44,788 bases of DNA from Thiotrichaceae bacterium (GCA_026991755.1 JALXAX010000151.1:1-44788), one strand, 5' to 3'. Positions 35,929 to 44,765 are shown, counted from the stretch's first letter. The notes: generated by a model not told the origin, from the sequence alone. Translations and numbers: made by a program.

Positions 35929-36117
35929 GTAACTACTCAGCGTAACCCGTAACTGCTCAGATTGCCCCCTACTTTGTTCAAGAGCAAGGCGAAAGCGCGC
36001 AGTTTATAAGTATAAATGAGCACTTTTAAAGCTACCGCGTCCTGCTTTCGCTCCTCACCTACATCCCTGTAGGCGACGCAGCTATTGGGCAAAGTAGAGG
36101 GTAAGCTGAGTAGTTAC
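35929..36117 (+). repeat. R4 foldback element (copy b, 189 bp)
   Basis: Near-identical and same orientation as 28924-29110; ends gtaactactcag and its complement. Together with R3 copies on both sides it fills the 398-base gap between the flippase and polymerase genes. Confidence 0.9.
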
Positions 36118-36129
36118 AAAATAAACCAC

Positions 36130-36288
36130 GAGACCTTTGCATGAAAGTATGGCGAGAGAAAAAAGAGCGTAATTTTTCAGATTTTGTCTAAACAGGAAGG
36201 TAATAGCCGAGCTATTGGCTGAGTTTTTAGACAAAATCTGGGAAATTTAAGCCTTTTTAATCCGTCATATCTTTCGTGCAAAGGTCTC
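36130..36288. repeat. R3 foldback element (copy b, 159 bp)
   Basis: Same length as 22369-22527, with perfect 12-base inverted ends (gagacctttgca). The right end is 30 bases upstream of the polymerase start codon. Confidence 0.88.
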
Positions 36289-36318
36289 CACTAAAAAGGA
36301 CTTAGGTTAAACCCACTA

Positions 36319-37584
36319 ATGATTAAAATTTTAGGCATCTTATTTATTATTTCTATTTTTATCCCCGTCGAGTTCTATTACTTAGCGGGGGGGTTACGAC
36401 TAGAAACGTACCGCATCGTGCTGGCTATAGTATTAGTCTATAGCCTATTTAACCTCAAAGAACTGCTAGAAAAAGCAGACCTTGTTGATATTTTGGTTCT
36501 TGCATTCACTCTCTTGGCGATCTCAAGTTTTATCTATAATCATGGGTTACAAAAAGGCATTGAGTCTGCGGGTATCTTCGTCATTGAAGTACTAGGTTCG
36601 TTTTATTTAGCCCGAACATTGATAACTACCCCCAAGCGCTTTTTTCAGGTCAATATTGCTTTTATCAGCCTTTTATCGATATTTGCCTTATTCACTATTT
36701 ATGAAAGCTTCACCCAGCACCGAATTTTGCACGAGTGGGCTACCAAAGTAACGGGGCATCAATCGTTAGACCCTAGCCTATACACACAGTACTACATTCG
36801 TAATGGCATCATGCGCGCCACCAACCTGTTTGTTCATCCTATTCTTTATGGAACACTCACCGCTATCTTCTTCCCCTTTGCTATTTTGCTAACGTTATTT
36901 GCCTTTAAGCCACGTTATCTCGTTATGACGGTAGCACTGCTAGTTTCTATGTTGCTGACCTTGTCATCCGCACCCTTGCTATCAACCGTATTTCAAGGCG
37001 GGGCTGCTATACTTTCTCATTATTGGAAGGGTGCAAAACGCTTTTGGTTTGCTTTATTGCTAACAGGGGTATCGGGTGCTTTCATTATCAATTTATTATC
37101 AAATCGTGGTTTCTTTGCACTCTTCATTTCACACCTTACCTTCAACCCCAACACAGGCTACTACCGTATGTTCCAATGGAAATACGCGATGGATGATGTG
37201 CTTGATAATCCCTTGCTCGGTATTGGGGTTAGCCAATGGTCTCGACCTGACTGGTTAAACTATAGTATTGATAGCTTCTGGTTATTGATTACGATGCAAC
37301 ATGGCATCCCTGCGGGTTTCATCTTACTGTTCTGCTCTCTTTACCTTGTTTTTCATGTGCTAAATAACTTACATAAACAACATGAGCTATATCGCTGGAT
37401 GGCTAATGCCTGGGTGCTATCTTTTCTGGCATTAATATTGATTGGCTTTACGGTTGATTACTTCGGTAAATTACAACCGATGTTCTTTTTCACACTTGGC
37501 GCGATAGGCTGGATTAAATATCCTAAGTTAAATCAACATATGAGTAAACTTGCACGCTTTAAAAATAGACAGCAACAGCTCTGA
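36319..37584 (+). CDS. O-antigen ligase/polymerase-like membrane protein (Wzy/WaaL)
   Basis: 421 residues with 10-12 hydrophobic helices and one large periplasmic loop (about residues 130-175). The Wzy_C-type motif NPLLGIGVSQW (about residue 295-305) near the C-terminal end marks the O-antigen ligase/polymerase family. In this cluster it would polymerise or transfer the repeat units flipped by the Wzx-like protein. Ligase and polymerase cannot be told apart by sequence reading alone. Confidence 0.85.
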   Translation: MIKILGILFIISIFIPVEFYYLAGGLRLETYRIVLAIVLVYSLFNLKELLEKADLVDILVLAFTLLAISSFIYNHGLQKGIESAGIFVIEVLGSFYLARTLITTPKRFFQVNIAFISLLSIFALFTIYESFTQHRILHEWATKVTGHQSLDPSLYTQYYIRNGIMRATNLFVHPILYGTLTAIFFPFAILLTLFAFKPRYLVMTVALLVSMLLTLSSAPLLSTVFQGGAAILSHYWKGAKRFWFALLLTGVSGAFIINLLSNRGFFALFISHLTFNPNTGYYRMFQWKYAMDDVLDNPLLGIGVSQWSRPDWLNYSIDSFWLLITMQHGIPAGFILLFCSLYLVFHVLNNLHKQHELYRWMANAWVLSFLALILIGFTVDYFGKLQPMFFFTLGAIGWIKYPKLNQHMSKLARFKNRQQQL

Positions 37585-37609
37585 CCTAAGAATTATATAA
37601 GGACACACT

Positions 37610-38599
37610 TTGTTTTCAGCCTTTTTGATCATTAGCATTTACACCGTTATTCTTCTTGAGCTCATTTTTGATGATTCATTTATCGCTGTACGGTATTTAC
37701 ATTTTAGTTATGTCGTTTTACTCATAACCACATGTCTGGTTTTTCTCTACTTATTGCTGACAAAGTCAAAAAGAATATTGTGGTTCATTCCAGCGCTATT
37801 ATTTGTCATCACAAGCTACCTGCTACCCTTTATTTCATCTCCTTCCAGTCAACCACCCTTAGACATTGAAGCCACTACCACCAGCATCAAAACGTTATCA
37901 TTTAGTGTTAACTCAAGAAATAAAGACTATGAAAAAGTAACCCAATTACTACGTGACAACCCTGCTGACATCATCTGCTTACAAGAAGTCCCCTTTAATC
38001 GCTATGCCTTATTTCTTCAACACATGAAGAAAGCGGGATTAGACTATCAACATGTTTATTCAAAGAATAAAGCATTAATGATTCTCGCTAAGCACCCCAT
38101 CATTCCCCACAAAACCGTGCCTTTTTTACAAGCCTCTGTGGTTATTAATGGTACAACCCTTAAGGTGTGGAATTTACATGCACCAAAATCATTAACTAAA
38201 ATGAACTATCAGCACTTTTATTTCGACAAAGTTTATGATGATGTGCATGCCGACAATACCGATCACAAACTAGTGTGTGGTGATTTTAACTCCACACCAC
38301 ACAACAATATATTGCCGCTTTTTATGAATACTCTACAACCTGCCTATAAGCAAGCGGCTAATCCAATTAGCCTGACTTACCCAACCACTGAAGGGATCAT
38401 TCATTCACCCATTCCTTTAATTAAAATAGATTACTTATTATTCAGCCATCACTTCAAGATTGACGATTATCAGCGTATAGCTCAGTATGCGCACTCTGAC
38501 CATTACCCTATTGCTGCCCGTGTTTCATTAATGCAAACGGTTAATAAAGAAACTATCCATACTAGTAGAAATAACGAAACAAAAAAGATTAAACCATGA
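37610..38599 (+). CDS. Membrane-anchored endonuclease/exonuclease/phosphatase (EEP) family protein
   Basis: 329 residues from a TTG start with aagga seven bases upstream. Three N-terminal hydrophobic helices (about 1-80) anchor a C-terminal EEP hydrolase domain. All metal and catalytic motifs are visible: LQEVPFNR, NLHAPKS, GDFNSTPHNN, KIDYLLF and HSDHYPIAAR. EEP enzymes cleave phosphodiesters in nucleic acids, inositol phosphates or lipids; with three helices the domain is probably outside the membrane, pointing to a lipid or glycan phosphate substrate (inference). The stop overlaps the next start by four bases. Confidence 0.83.
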   Translation: MFSAFLIISIYTVILLELIFDDSFIAVRYLHFSYVVLLITTCLVFLYLLLTKSKRILWFIPALLFVITSYLLPFISSPSSQPPLDIEATTTSIKTLSFSVNSRNKDYEKVTQLLRDNPADIICLQEVPFNRYALFLQHMKKAGLDYQHVYSKNKALMILAKHPIIPHKTVPFLQASVVINGTTLKVWNLHAPKSLTKMNYQHFYFDKVYDDVHADNTDHKLVCGDFNSTPHNNILPLFMNTLQPAYKQAANPISLTYPTTEGIIHSPIPLIKIDYLLFSHHFKIDDYQRIAQYAHSDHYPIAARVSLMQTVNKETIHTSRNNETKKIKP

Positions 38600-39066
38600 G
38601 AGCCAGATTTGTTAATCAAAATGTATTTATGATGCTTGTTAAAGTGCGAAACGCACTGTTATCAAGTAGAAACTGGTACTACCGAACTATTTACGGAATG
38701 AATATTGCTGACGATGTTCGCATCTCTTTTAAAGCAAGGATTGATAAAACTAACCCCAAAGGCTTATATATAGGCTCACAGACCTATATAGCATTTGATG
38801 CCATTGTGCTTTCTCATGACTTCTCTACCCGCAAACATTCTGCCAAAACAGTCATTGGTGAAAAGTGTTTTATTGGTGCAGGAGCCATTATTCTGCCAAA
38901 TGTCACCATTGGCGACCAAGTCATCGTAGGTGCAGGAAGCGTAGTCACCAAAGATATACCCTCACATTGTGCAGTAGGTGGAAACCCTGCAAGAATCCTT
39001 AAAGAAGGTATTCATACCATTGCCTATGGCATGATTGATACCTCTTATGAAACAGAAAACACCTAA
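38596..39066 (+). CDS. Hexapeptide-repeat acetyltransferase (LbH family)
   Basis: 156 residues. Left-handed beta-helix repeats run through VIGEKCFIGAGAIILPNVTI and GDQVIVGAGSVVTKDIPSH, ending in the standard AVGGNPARILKEG. Such enzymes O- or N-acetylate sugars; H in LSHDFSTRKHS is a likely catalytic base. Its start overlaps the EEP gene (ATGA) and its end overlaps the next glycosyltransferase, so it belongs to one tightly packed operon. Confidence 0.88.
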   Translation: MRARFVNQNVFMMLVKVRNALLSSRNWYYRTIYGMNIADDVRISFKARIDKTNPKGLYIGSQTYIAFDAIVLSHDFSTRKHSAKTVIGEKCFIGAGAIILPNVTIGDQVIVGAGSVVTKDIPSHCAVGGNPARILKEGIHTIAYGMIDTSYETENT

Positions 39067-40039
39067 ACTACCGACACGTAAAGACTTAACAGTGAACCAG
39101 CCCAAACCACAATTAGATATACTCATGGTCTCCTACAATACCGCTGAGTTAACGTTGCGCGCTATTCGCTCAGTCTACGAGCAAACTACTCAGACTGATT
39201 TTAATTTGATCGTTTTAGATAATGATTCACAGGATGACTCAGCTAATCTCATTGCCGCTGAATTTCCTGAAGTCACATTGATTCGTTCAACGACTAATAC
39301 TGGCTTTTCAGGTGGTAATAATATAGCAGCAAAACAATCCAATGCAGATTACATTCTGTTGCTTAATCCTGACACTGTAGTGCTTGATCATGCTATAGAT
39401 CACTTATATCAATTTGCTTTAAGCAAACCTTCAAAGGGTATTTGGGGCGGTATTACCCTCAATAATGATTTGAGTATTAACTCACATAATGCCTGGTCCC
39501 GACCTACCACGCTGACCTTGTTGTTTAGCGCTTTAGGTCTCAGTAAGCTATTTTCAGGTAGTTGCTTTTTCAACAAAGCTAACTATGGCTGCTGGAAACG
39601 CGATACAGAGCTTGAAGTAGATATGATTCAGGGTTGCTTTCTCATGTCAAAACGTAGCTTGTGGGAAGAACTCGGCGGATTAGATGAAACCTTCTTTATG
39701 TATGGAGAAGAATCAGACTTTTGCCTAAAAGCTATCAACCTCGGCTATCAACCTGTTATCACACCCAATGCTAGAATTATTCATCATGGTGGAGCCAGTG
39801 AACCCACTTTCTCAGGGAAAATGATCAAGCTATTAAAGGGGAAGGTAGAGCTGGTTAATCGCCACTCCACATCTTGGGAAAAACCACTCCACAGAGCTTT
39901 ACTTTGGCTCTACGTGAGTAACAAGTGGCTAACATCAACGCTTCTTTCCACCCTAAAACCTGCAAAGAAAGAGCAGGCATTAGAATGGAGCAAAGTGATG
40001 CAAGATCAAAAAGCATGGCTAAAAGGTTGGGCTAAATAA
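39047..40039 (+). CDS. Glycosyltransferase family 2 (rhamnosyltransferase-like)
   Basis: 330 residues from ATG 39047; an in-frame TTG at 39035 would add four. GT-A fold: ILMVSYNTAELTLRAIRSVY (nucleotide-binding start), VLDNDSQDDS, LLLNPDTVV in place of a DxD, and FMYGEESDFCLKA as acceptor/catalytic region, as in WbbL-type transferases. It overlaps the acetyltransferase gene by about 20 bases and shares one base with the next gene. Confidence 0.88.
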   Translation: MKQKTPKLPTRKDLTVNQPKPQLDILMVSYNTAELTLRAIRSVYEQTTQTDFNLIVLDNDSQDDSANLIAAEFPEVTLIRSTTNTGFSGGNNIAAKQSNADYILLLNPDTVVLDHAIDHLYQFALSKPSKGIWGGITLNNDLSINSHNAWSRPTTLTLLFSALGLSKLFSGSCFFNKANYGCWKRDTELEVDMIQGCFLMSKRSLWEELGGLDETFFMYGEESDFCLKAINLGYQPVITPNARIIHHGGASEPTFSGKMIKLLKGKVELVNRHSTSWEKPLHRALLWLYVSNKWLTSTLLSTLKPAKKEQALEWSKVMQDQKAWLKGWAK

Positions 40040-40875
40040 TGGCAACGGTTATTGTCCCCGCACATAATGAAGCCAGTGTGATAGGTGATTGCTTAGAAAG
40101 TATTGTTAACCAGCACGGTGTTGACAAGATTATAGTAGCTTGTAACGGCTGTACTGATAACACAGTAGAGATTGTTCGACAGAATTACCCCGATATCACT
40201 TGTTTAGATATTGAAAAACCATCCAAAACCAATGCACTGAATGAAGCAGAAAAGCACATCAGTAGCTTTCCTATCTATTATTTGGATGCTGATACTGTGA
40301 TTTCTGCCGATTCTATTTCAACCATCAATGCATTCTACAATAACCCCAAAAACCAAGAAGTGTTGTTAACAGCACCCACTCCAAAAATTGATACCAGCGG
40401 GTCATCATGGTGGGTAAAACAATACTACAAAATCTGGATTAATTTACCCTATATCCAAGATGGCGTTATAGGAACCTGTAGTTTCATCATGAATGAAAAA
40501 GGCAGAAAACGTTTTGATCGCTTCCCCGATATTATCAATGATGATGGCTTTGTAAGATGTTGCTTTGATAGCCATGAACGCGCAAATGTTCCAGCCTCAA
40601 CTATTCATATCAAAGCGCCTAAAACACTTTTTTCATTGATCAAGATAAAAACCCGTGCACGTTTGGGAAACATGCAACTTGAAGTATCCAAACTCTGTGC
40701 CAAACCCAAACAAGCTAATTACTCTGGTTCAATGAAAGAAAAATTGTTAAGTAAAAACTTTGTGCCTACTCTTGTTTATATCGCTATTGCGCTAGCCATT
40801 AGACTTCGCGCAAAAAAACAGTTTTCAGAAATCGAAAATTACGTATGGGAAACAGACCATACATCACGAGGATGA
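40039..40875 (+). CDS. Glycosyltransferase family 2
   Basis: 278 residues. The N-terminus ATVIVPAHNEASVIGDCLES and the metal-binding YLDADTVIS are GT2 hallmarks. A short hydrophobic stretch near the C-terminus (FVPTLVYIAIALAIRLRA) suggests membrane association. The start codon overlaps the previous stop (TAATG). It ends this tight run of genes; a 176-base gap precedes the transferase that starts the repeat unit. Confidence 0.88.
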   Translation: MATVIVPAHNEASVIGDCLESIVNQHGVDKIIVACNGCTDNTVEIVRQNYPDITCLDIEKPSKTNALNEAEKHISSFPIYYLDADTVISADSISTINAFYNNPKNQEVLLTAPTPKIDTSGSSWWVKQYYKIWINLPYIQDGVIGTCSFIMNEKGRKRFDRFPDIINDDGFVRCCFDSHERANVPASTIHIKAPKTLFSLIKIKTRARLGNMQLEVSKLCAKPKQANYSGSMKEKLLSKNFVPTLVYIAIALAIRLRAKKQFSEIENYVWETDHTSRG

Positions 40876-40942
40876 AGACAAAAAATGCATTAACGTCTTA
40901 TTATTACCACAATATTTACCGTTAGCTAAAAATGTTGTATAT

Positions 40943-40976
40943 TTGATACTAATGTTGATATTGATGTTGATATAAT
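40943..40976 (+). promoter_or_regulatory. 12-base tandem repeat with a -10-like box, possible promoter
   Basis: ttgatactaatg, ttgatattgatg and ttgatataat follow one another; the last contains tataat (40971-40976), and several ttgata copies resemble a -35 box, but none has the standard 17-base spacing. It is about 80 bases upstream of the sugar-phosphate transferase start codon, in the only sizeable gap of this part of the cluster. Confidence 0.3.
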
Positions 40977-41051
40977 TATAAAAAACCCTAAACATTCCAG
41001 TTAGGATGTTTTGGTAACAAGGAAGTTTACCAATAACTCAGGAGCAATAAA

Positions 41052-42437
41052 GTGCAAGACAAACATGTCAGCTCAGAAATAATCTACAGAAGTGTGGACA
41101 GCATAGTTATACTCTTCACCTTATTTGTAACTTTCTTATATACAGATAACTATTACCCTGAAGGCTACTTAATCGCTGGCCTAGTCAGTATTATTCTTTT
41201 TAGCCTTAGTGCACGCTTTACAGACATTTATAGCTCATGGACCGCGCGTCCCTTTCAACAAGAAACCTTGCATGTGGTATCCACATGGCTAGTTGCCTTC
41301 TTCAGCTTGATCTTTATTACCTTTATTACCAAAACCAGCGCTCACTTCTCTCGTGTTACCTTAATTTCATGGTTATTCGCCACACCTTTGGTACTGGTGT
41401 TAGCGCGTTATGGACTACGTCGCATATTCTCTTATCTCAAATTATTAGGCCTTAATAACCAAACCATCGTTATTGCAGGCATGACTGAACACGGTTTACG
41501 TTTTGCCAAAGAATTAGAATCTAACGCTGATTATGGTTACCAGGTCGCTGGCTTCTACTGTGAAAAAGACAACATTGTGTCCGAACAAATACAACAACAT
41601 TATCCTGTACTAGGTGATTATAAAGAACTCATTGATGTCGCAAGAAATGGAAAGTGGGATCAAATTTATCTTGCCTTGCCCATTGAATCGAAGAAACGTA
41701 TTTCCAGCTTGCTTGACAAACTTAGCGATACCGCAACACCTATCCGAATCTTACCCGATTACTTCACATCAAACCTACTGAAGAGTAAATATCTGGAAAT
41801 TGTAAACACCCCGATTTTGTCTGTTTACGATTCTCCTTTCTCTGCTAATAACGCCTTTATCAAACGTGCTGAAGACATCATTTTTGGAAGTATTATTTTA
41901 GTGCTGATTTCACCGATTATGCTGGCTATTGCGATTGCTATAAAGCTCACATCAAAAGGCCCTGTTTTCTTCAAGCAATGTCGATATGGCCTGAAAGGGG
42001 AACAAATTAAAGTGTGGAAGTTTCGCTCTATGACGGTTTGCGAGAATGGTGACGAGGTGAAACAAGCGACTAAAAATGATTGTCGCATCACCCCCTTGGG
42101 GGCTTTCCTACGAAAAACATCTCTGGATGAGCTACCTCAGTTCTTTAACGTACTTACAGGTAATATGTCGATAGTGGGCCCAAGGCCTCATGCCGTTGTT
42201 CATAATGAACAATACCGAGCATTAATCCCCGGTTATATGTTAAGACACTTAGTGAAACCCGGTATTACAGGCTGGGCACAAATAAATGGTTGGCGCGGTG
42301 AAACAGACAATCTTTATAAGATGCGCAAACGCCTTGAGTTCGATTTAGAATATATGAGAGAGTGGACATTATTATTGGATATTAAGATTATTATCTTTAC
42401 CATATTCCGTGGCTTTACCGATAAAAACGCCTATTAA
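41052..42437 (+). CDS. Undecaprenyl-phosphate glycosyl-1-phosphate transferase (WcaJ/PssY-like)
   Basis: Starts polysaccharide repeat-unit synthesis by moving a sugar-1-phosphate from UDP-sugar to undecaprenyl phosphate. 461 residues from GTG with ggag seven bases upstream. N-terminal membrane helices (about 15-130) are followed by a Rossmann-like CoA-binding_3 domain (TIVIAGMTEHGLRFAKELES) and the C-terminal bacterial sugar transferase domain, with KVWKFRSMTV, KTSLDELPQFFNVLTGNMSI, VGPRPHA and KPGITGWAQINGWRGE. The sugar is probably glucose or galactose by family, not proven. Confidence 0.93.
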   Translation: MQDKHVSSEIIYRSVDSIVILFTLFVTFLYTDNYYPEGYLIAGLVSIILFSLSARFTDIYSSWTARPFQQETLHVVSTWLVAFFSLIFITFITKTSAHFSRVTLISWLFATPLVLVLARYGLRRIFSYLKLLGLNNQTIVIAGMTEHGLRFAKELESNADYGYQVAGFYCEKDNIVSEQIQQHYPVLGDYKELIDVARNGKWDQIYLALPIESKKRISSLLDKLSDTATPIRILPDYFTSNLLKSKYLEIVNTPILSVYDSPFSANNAFIKRAEDIIFGSIILVLISPIMLAIAIAIKLTSKGPVFFKQCRYGLKGEQIKVWKFRSMTVCENGDEVKQATKNDCRITPLGAFLRKTSLDELPQFFNVLTGNMSIVGPRPHAVVHNEQYRALIPGYMLRHLVKPGITGWAQINGWRGETDNLYKMRKRLEFDLEYMREWTLLLDIKIIIFTIFRGFTDKNAY

Positions 42438-42506
42438 TTAGAGGTCTTGCTGCTTACTTTCTGTTTTAATACAGCTCTCATCTATCAATAAAGGCATCTG
42501 ACTTCT

Positions 42507-43580
42507 TTGCAACTCGACCAGATAACGTTTACCCGCTTTGTTGCCGCACTTACCGTGGTCTTCTTCCATTACGGAAACCAGGTATTCCCGCTTAATATCT
42601 CCTTATTAGAGCCTGTACTAAAAGCAGGCCCCATTGCCGTCAATTATTTCTATTTGTTGTCAGGCTTTATCATGGCTATTGCCTACTACCGAATCGACCA
42701 ACAAGGGTCATTTAACAAGGCAACCTATTGGCTAGCCCGCTTTGCACGTATCTACCCTGTTTATCTGCTTGCCTTTTTACTCATTGCAGTAGGTAAATTG
42801 AAAGAACCTGATATTGCTACCTCATTGGCGTTAAATGCCAGTTTATTGCAATCATGGATACCTGATTATGCACTTTCTTTAAATTCTCCAGGCTGGTCAC
42901 TTTCGGTTGAAGCTTTCTTTTATCTCTGCTTTCCTTTTCTATTAGCACTGCTTTACCGCAGTAGCCTGAGTAAAGTTGCTATTCTCGCCGTGATTTTCTG
43001 GCTTATCACCCAGATAGTTCATACTATGCTATTAAACAGTGATGGCTATGAGGCCAAAAACTCTCTACATAGCTTTATCTATTACAACCCGCTCATGCAT
43101 CTCAATGCCTTTATTCTTGGCATCGTGGTAGGCGCTGCATTCAAACATAAAAACAAACTGATTATTGCTTTACAGCCCTATAGTACTTTTGGGGTTGTTA
43201 TCACATCTTTAATACTCGCTGTATTAGTCACCTATCAAAAAGGCATCTCTTCTTGGTTAGGGTTTGAAATTGCTTTTACCAATGGGCAACTAGCACCTCT
43301 TTTTTTGCTTTTTATTATTTTCTTATCACTCAATACGGGAGCCATTAGCAAGGTCTTTAGCAATAAATGGCTAATGTTATTAGGTGAAGCTAGCTTCTCA
43401 ATGTATATACTGCAACGTCCCATCTACGGTATCTACCAAAGAATATTACAGGGTCGCATTGAGCTATCTGAAACCGCACATTTCTATTTGTACTTACTCC
43501 TACTTATTGTAATTTCTATCGCTTCTTATAAGTTATTTGAAACACCCGCAAGAAAATGGATACGCTCTTTTGGAAAATAA
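42507..43580 (+). CDS. Acyltransferase family 3 protein (OafA/ExoZ-like)
   Basis: 357 residues from a TTG start with about 10 hydrophobic helices. The N-terminal pattern QITFTRFVAALTVVFFHYGN contains the conserved arginine and histidine (R10, H17) of acyltransferase-3, and SPGWSLSVEAFFYLCFPF is the usual second motif. It probably acetylates or acylates a sugar of the polysaccharide made by this cluster. Weak ribosome site (aaagg, 12 bases upstream). Confidence 0.88.
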   Translation: MQLDQITFTRFVAALTVVFFHYGNQVFPLNISLLEPVLKAGPIAVNYFYLLSGFIMAIAYYRIDQQGSFNKATYWLARFARIYPVYLLAFLLIAVGKLKEPDIATSLALNASLLQSWIPDYALSLNSPGWSLSVEAFFYLCFPFLLALLYRSSLSKVAILAVIFWLITQIVHTMLLNSDGYEAKNSLHSFIYYNPLMHLNAFILGIVVGAAFKHKNKLIIALQPYSTFGVVITSLILAVLVTYQKGISSWLGFEIAFTNGQLAPLFLLFIIFLSLNTGAISKVFSNKWLMLLGEASFSMYILQRPIYGIYQRILQGRIELSETAHFYLYLLLLIVISIASYKLFETPARKWIRSFGK

Positions 43581-43610
43581 CCTTTTATGTAGGATTTTAG
43601 TTTGAGTTCA

Positions 43611-43809
43611 ACCTGAATCCGTGACTTCAATGCGGATAACAGGGGATAAGATATTGGTTTAGCATGGGATTTTAAAAATCTTAACTTCACCCTTAGGTTT
43701 AGTGAGCACTACCGTACTCAATTATACTTTAGTGTAAGCGGGCATTTTTTAAACCCGTGATGAATCAATAGCTTATTCTCTGTGCCGTAGTGAAGTCACG
43801 GATTCAGGT
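43611..43809. repeat. R5 foldback element (copy b, 199 bp)
   Basis: Perfect 19-base inverted ends acctgaatccgtgacttca. The arms pair imperfectly along the element; compared with 6831-6994 it has about 35 extra bases near the centre (around 43703-43736), so one copy is a deletion or the other an expansion. It begins 31 bases after the acyltransferase stop. Confidence 0.9.
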
Positions 43810-43815
43810 TCAAGG

Positions 43816-43871
43816 CAAAATCGACCGAAAAGATTGCTATGCCCTTTGGGTACATTTAATAGAGGCGCCCT
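43816..43871. repeat. Repeat debris: 19-base shared block and an R1 end fragment
   Basis: aaagattgctatgcccttt (43829-43847) recurs at 22204-22222; in both places the frame would read KI(D/E)RKDCYAL, perhaps a trace of a lost gene. At 43856-43871 lies an isolated R1 end (ttaatagaggcgccct). Confidence 0.6.
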
Positions 43872-43936
43872 ATAGTCTCTCTTCCCATACTCACCTATAA
43901 TCCGCATACTATAAATACACAGCATGAGAACTCCCC

Positions 43937-44620
43937 TTGACTGAAGATAAACGCCTGAGAACGATTCGTAGCTTCGTACTAAGATCTGGTCGTCTAACCC
44001 CATCACAAGAAAAAGCAATCACCACTCAATGGCCACTGTTTGGTATTGATAAAGGCGATTCAACCCTGGACTTTGCACAACTCTTTGGAAATGAAGCGCC
44101 TGTTACTTTAGAAATTGGTTACGGCATGGGTGGCTCATTAGCAGAAATGGCCATGGCAGACCCAGAGCGTAACTTTGTGGGTATTGAAGTTCACGCTCCT
44201 GGTATTGGTAACCTTCTTAAACTCATTGAAGAGCACAACATCCAAAACCTACGCTTATTAGATGATGATGCCGTTGAAGTACTCAAACACCGAATTACCG
44301 ATCAATCTCTAGAACGAGTCCATCTGTACTTTCCTGACCCATGGCATAAAAAGAAGCATCACAAGAGACGGATTGTAAAAGAGGACTTTCTTGTCTTACT
44401 CGCTAGTAAACTTCAAGACAACGGCATTTTCCATATGGCAACGGATTGGCAAGATTATGCAGAGCATATGGCAGAAGTGATGCAAGCAACGAAGTACTTC
44501 ATGAGTACAGCTGACGGCCCTTATATTGAGCGACCTGATTTTAGACCTGTCACTAAATTTGAAAGACGCGGCCTAAAGTTAGGCCACGGGGTATGGGACT
44601 TAATCTATAAGAAGGTTTAG
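43937..44620 (+). CDS. trmB: tRNA (guanine-N7-)-methyltransferase TrmB
   Basis: SAM-dependent enzyme that makes m7G46 in tRNA. 227 residues from a TTG start; the nearest upstream ATG (43924) is out of frame. SAM-binding motif LEIGYGMGGSLAEMA, then NFVGIEVHAPGIGNLL and the catalytic signature VHLYFPDPWHKKKHHKRRIV; the C-terminal TKFERRGLKLGHGVWDL is also standard. Single gene, followed five bases after its stop by a 60-base R1 derivative. Confidence 0.96.
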   Translation: MTEDKRLRTIRSFVLRSGRLTPSQEKAITTQWPLFGIDKGDSTLDFAQLFGNEAPVTLEIGYGMGGSLAEMAMADPERNFVGIEVHAPGIGNLLKLIEEHNIQNLRLLDDDAVEVLKHRITDQSLERVHLYFPDPWHKKKHHKRRIVKEDFLVLLASKLQDNGIFHMATDWQDYAEHMAEVMQATKYFMSTADGPYIERPDFRPVTKFERRGLKLGHGVWDLIYKKV

Positions 44621-44625
44621 GCTTA

Positions 44626-44685
44626 AGGGCACCTCTATTAATTCATGGCTCGTTTTGCTGAGGCTAGAATTAATAGAGATACCCT
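44626..44685. repeat. R1 short derivative (copy f, 60 bp)
   Basis: Same 60-base form as 22277-22336: both R1 ends (agggcacctctattaattc and the complement of its variant) with a minimal middle. It can form a hairpin directly after the trmB stop and may act as its transcription end. Confidence 0.88.
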
Positions 44686-44725
44686 TAAACCTAAAATCCT
44701 CAGTTAGACAGCCTATAGAGTGATT

Positions 44726-44765
44726 CTGCTGAAGCTTCTAAGTTTCGCTAAAGCTCAACTAAGTC
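44726..44765 (-). repeat. R1 internal fragment at the window end
   Basis: ctgctgaagcttctaagttt and the next 20 bases match the internal block found only in full-length R1 (21301-21340). The element probably continues beyond the window. Confidence 0.65.
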
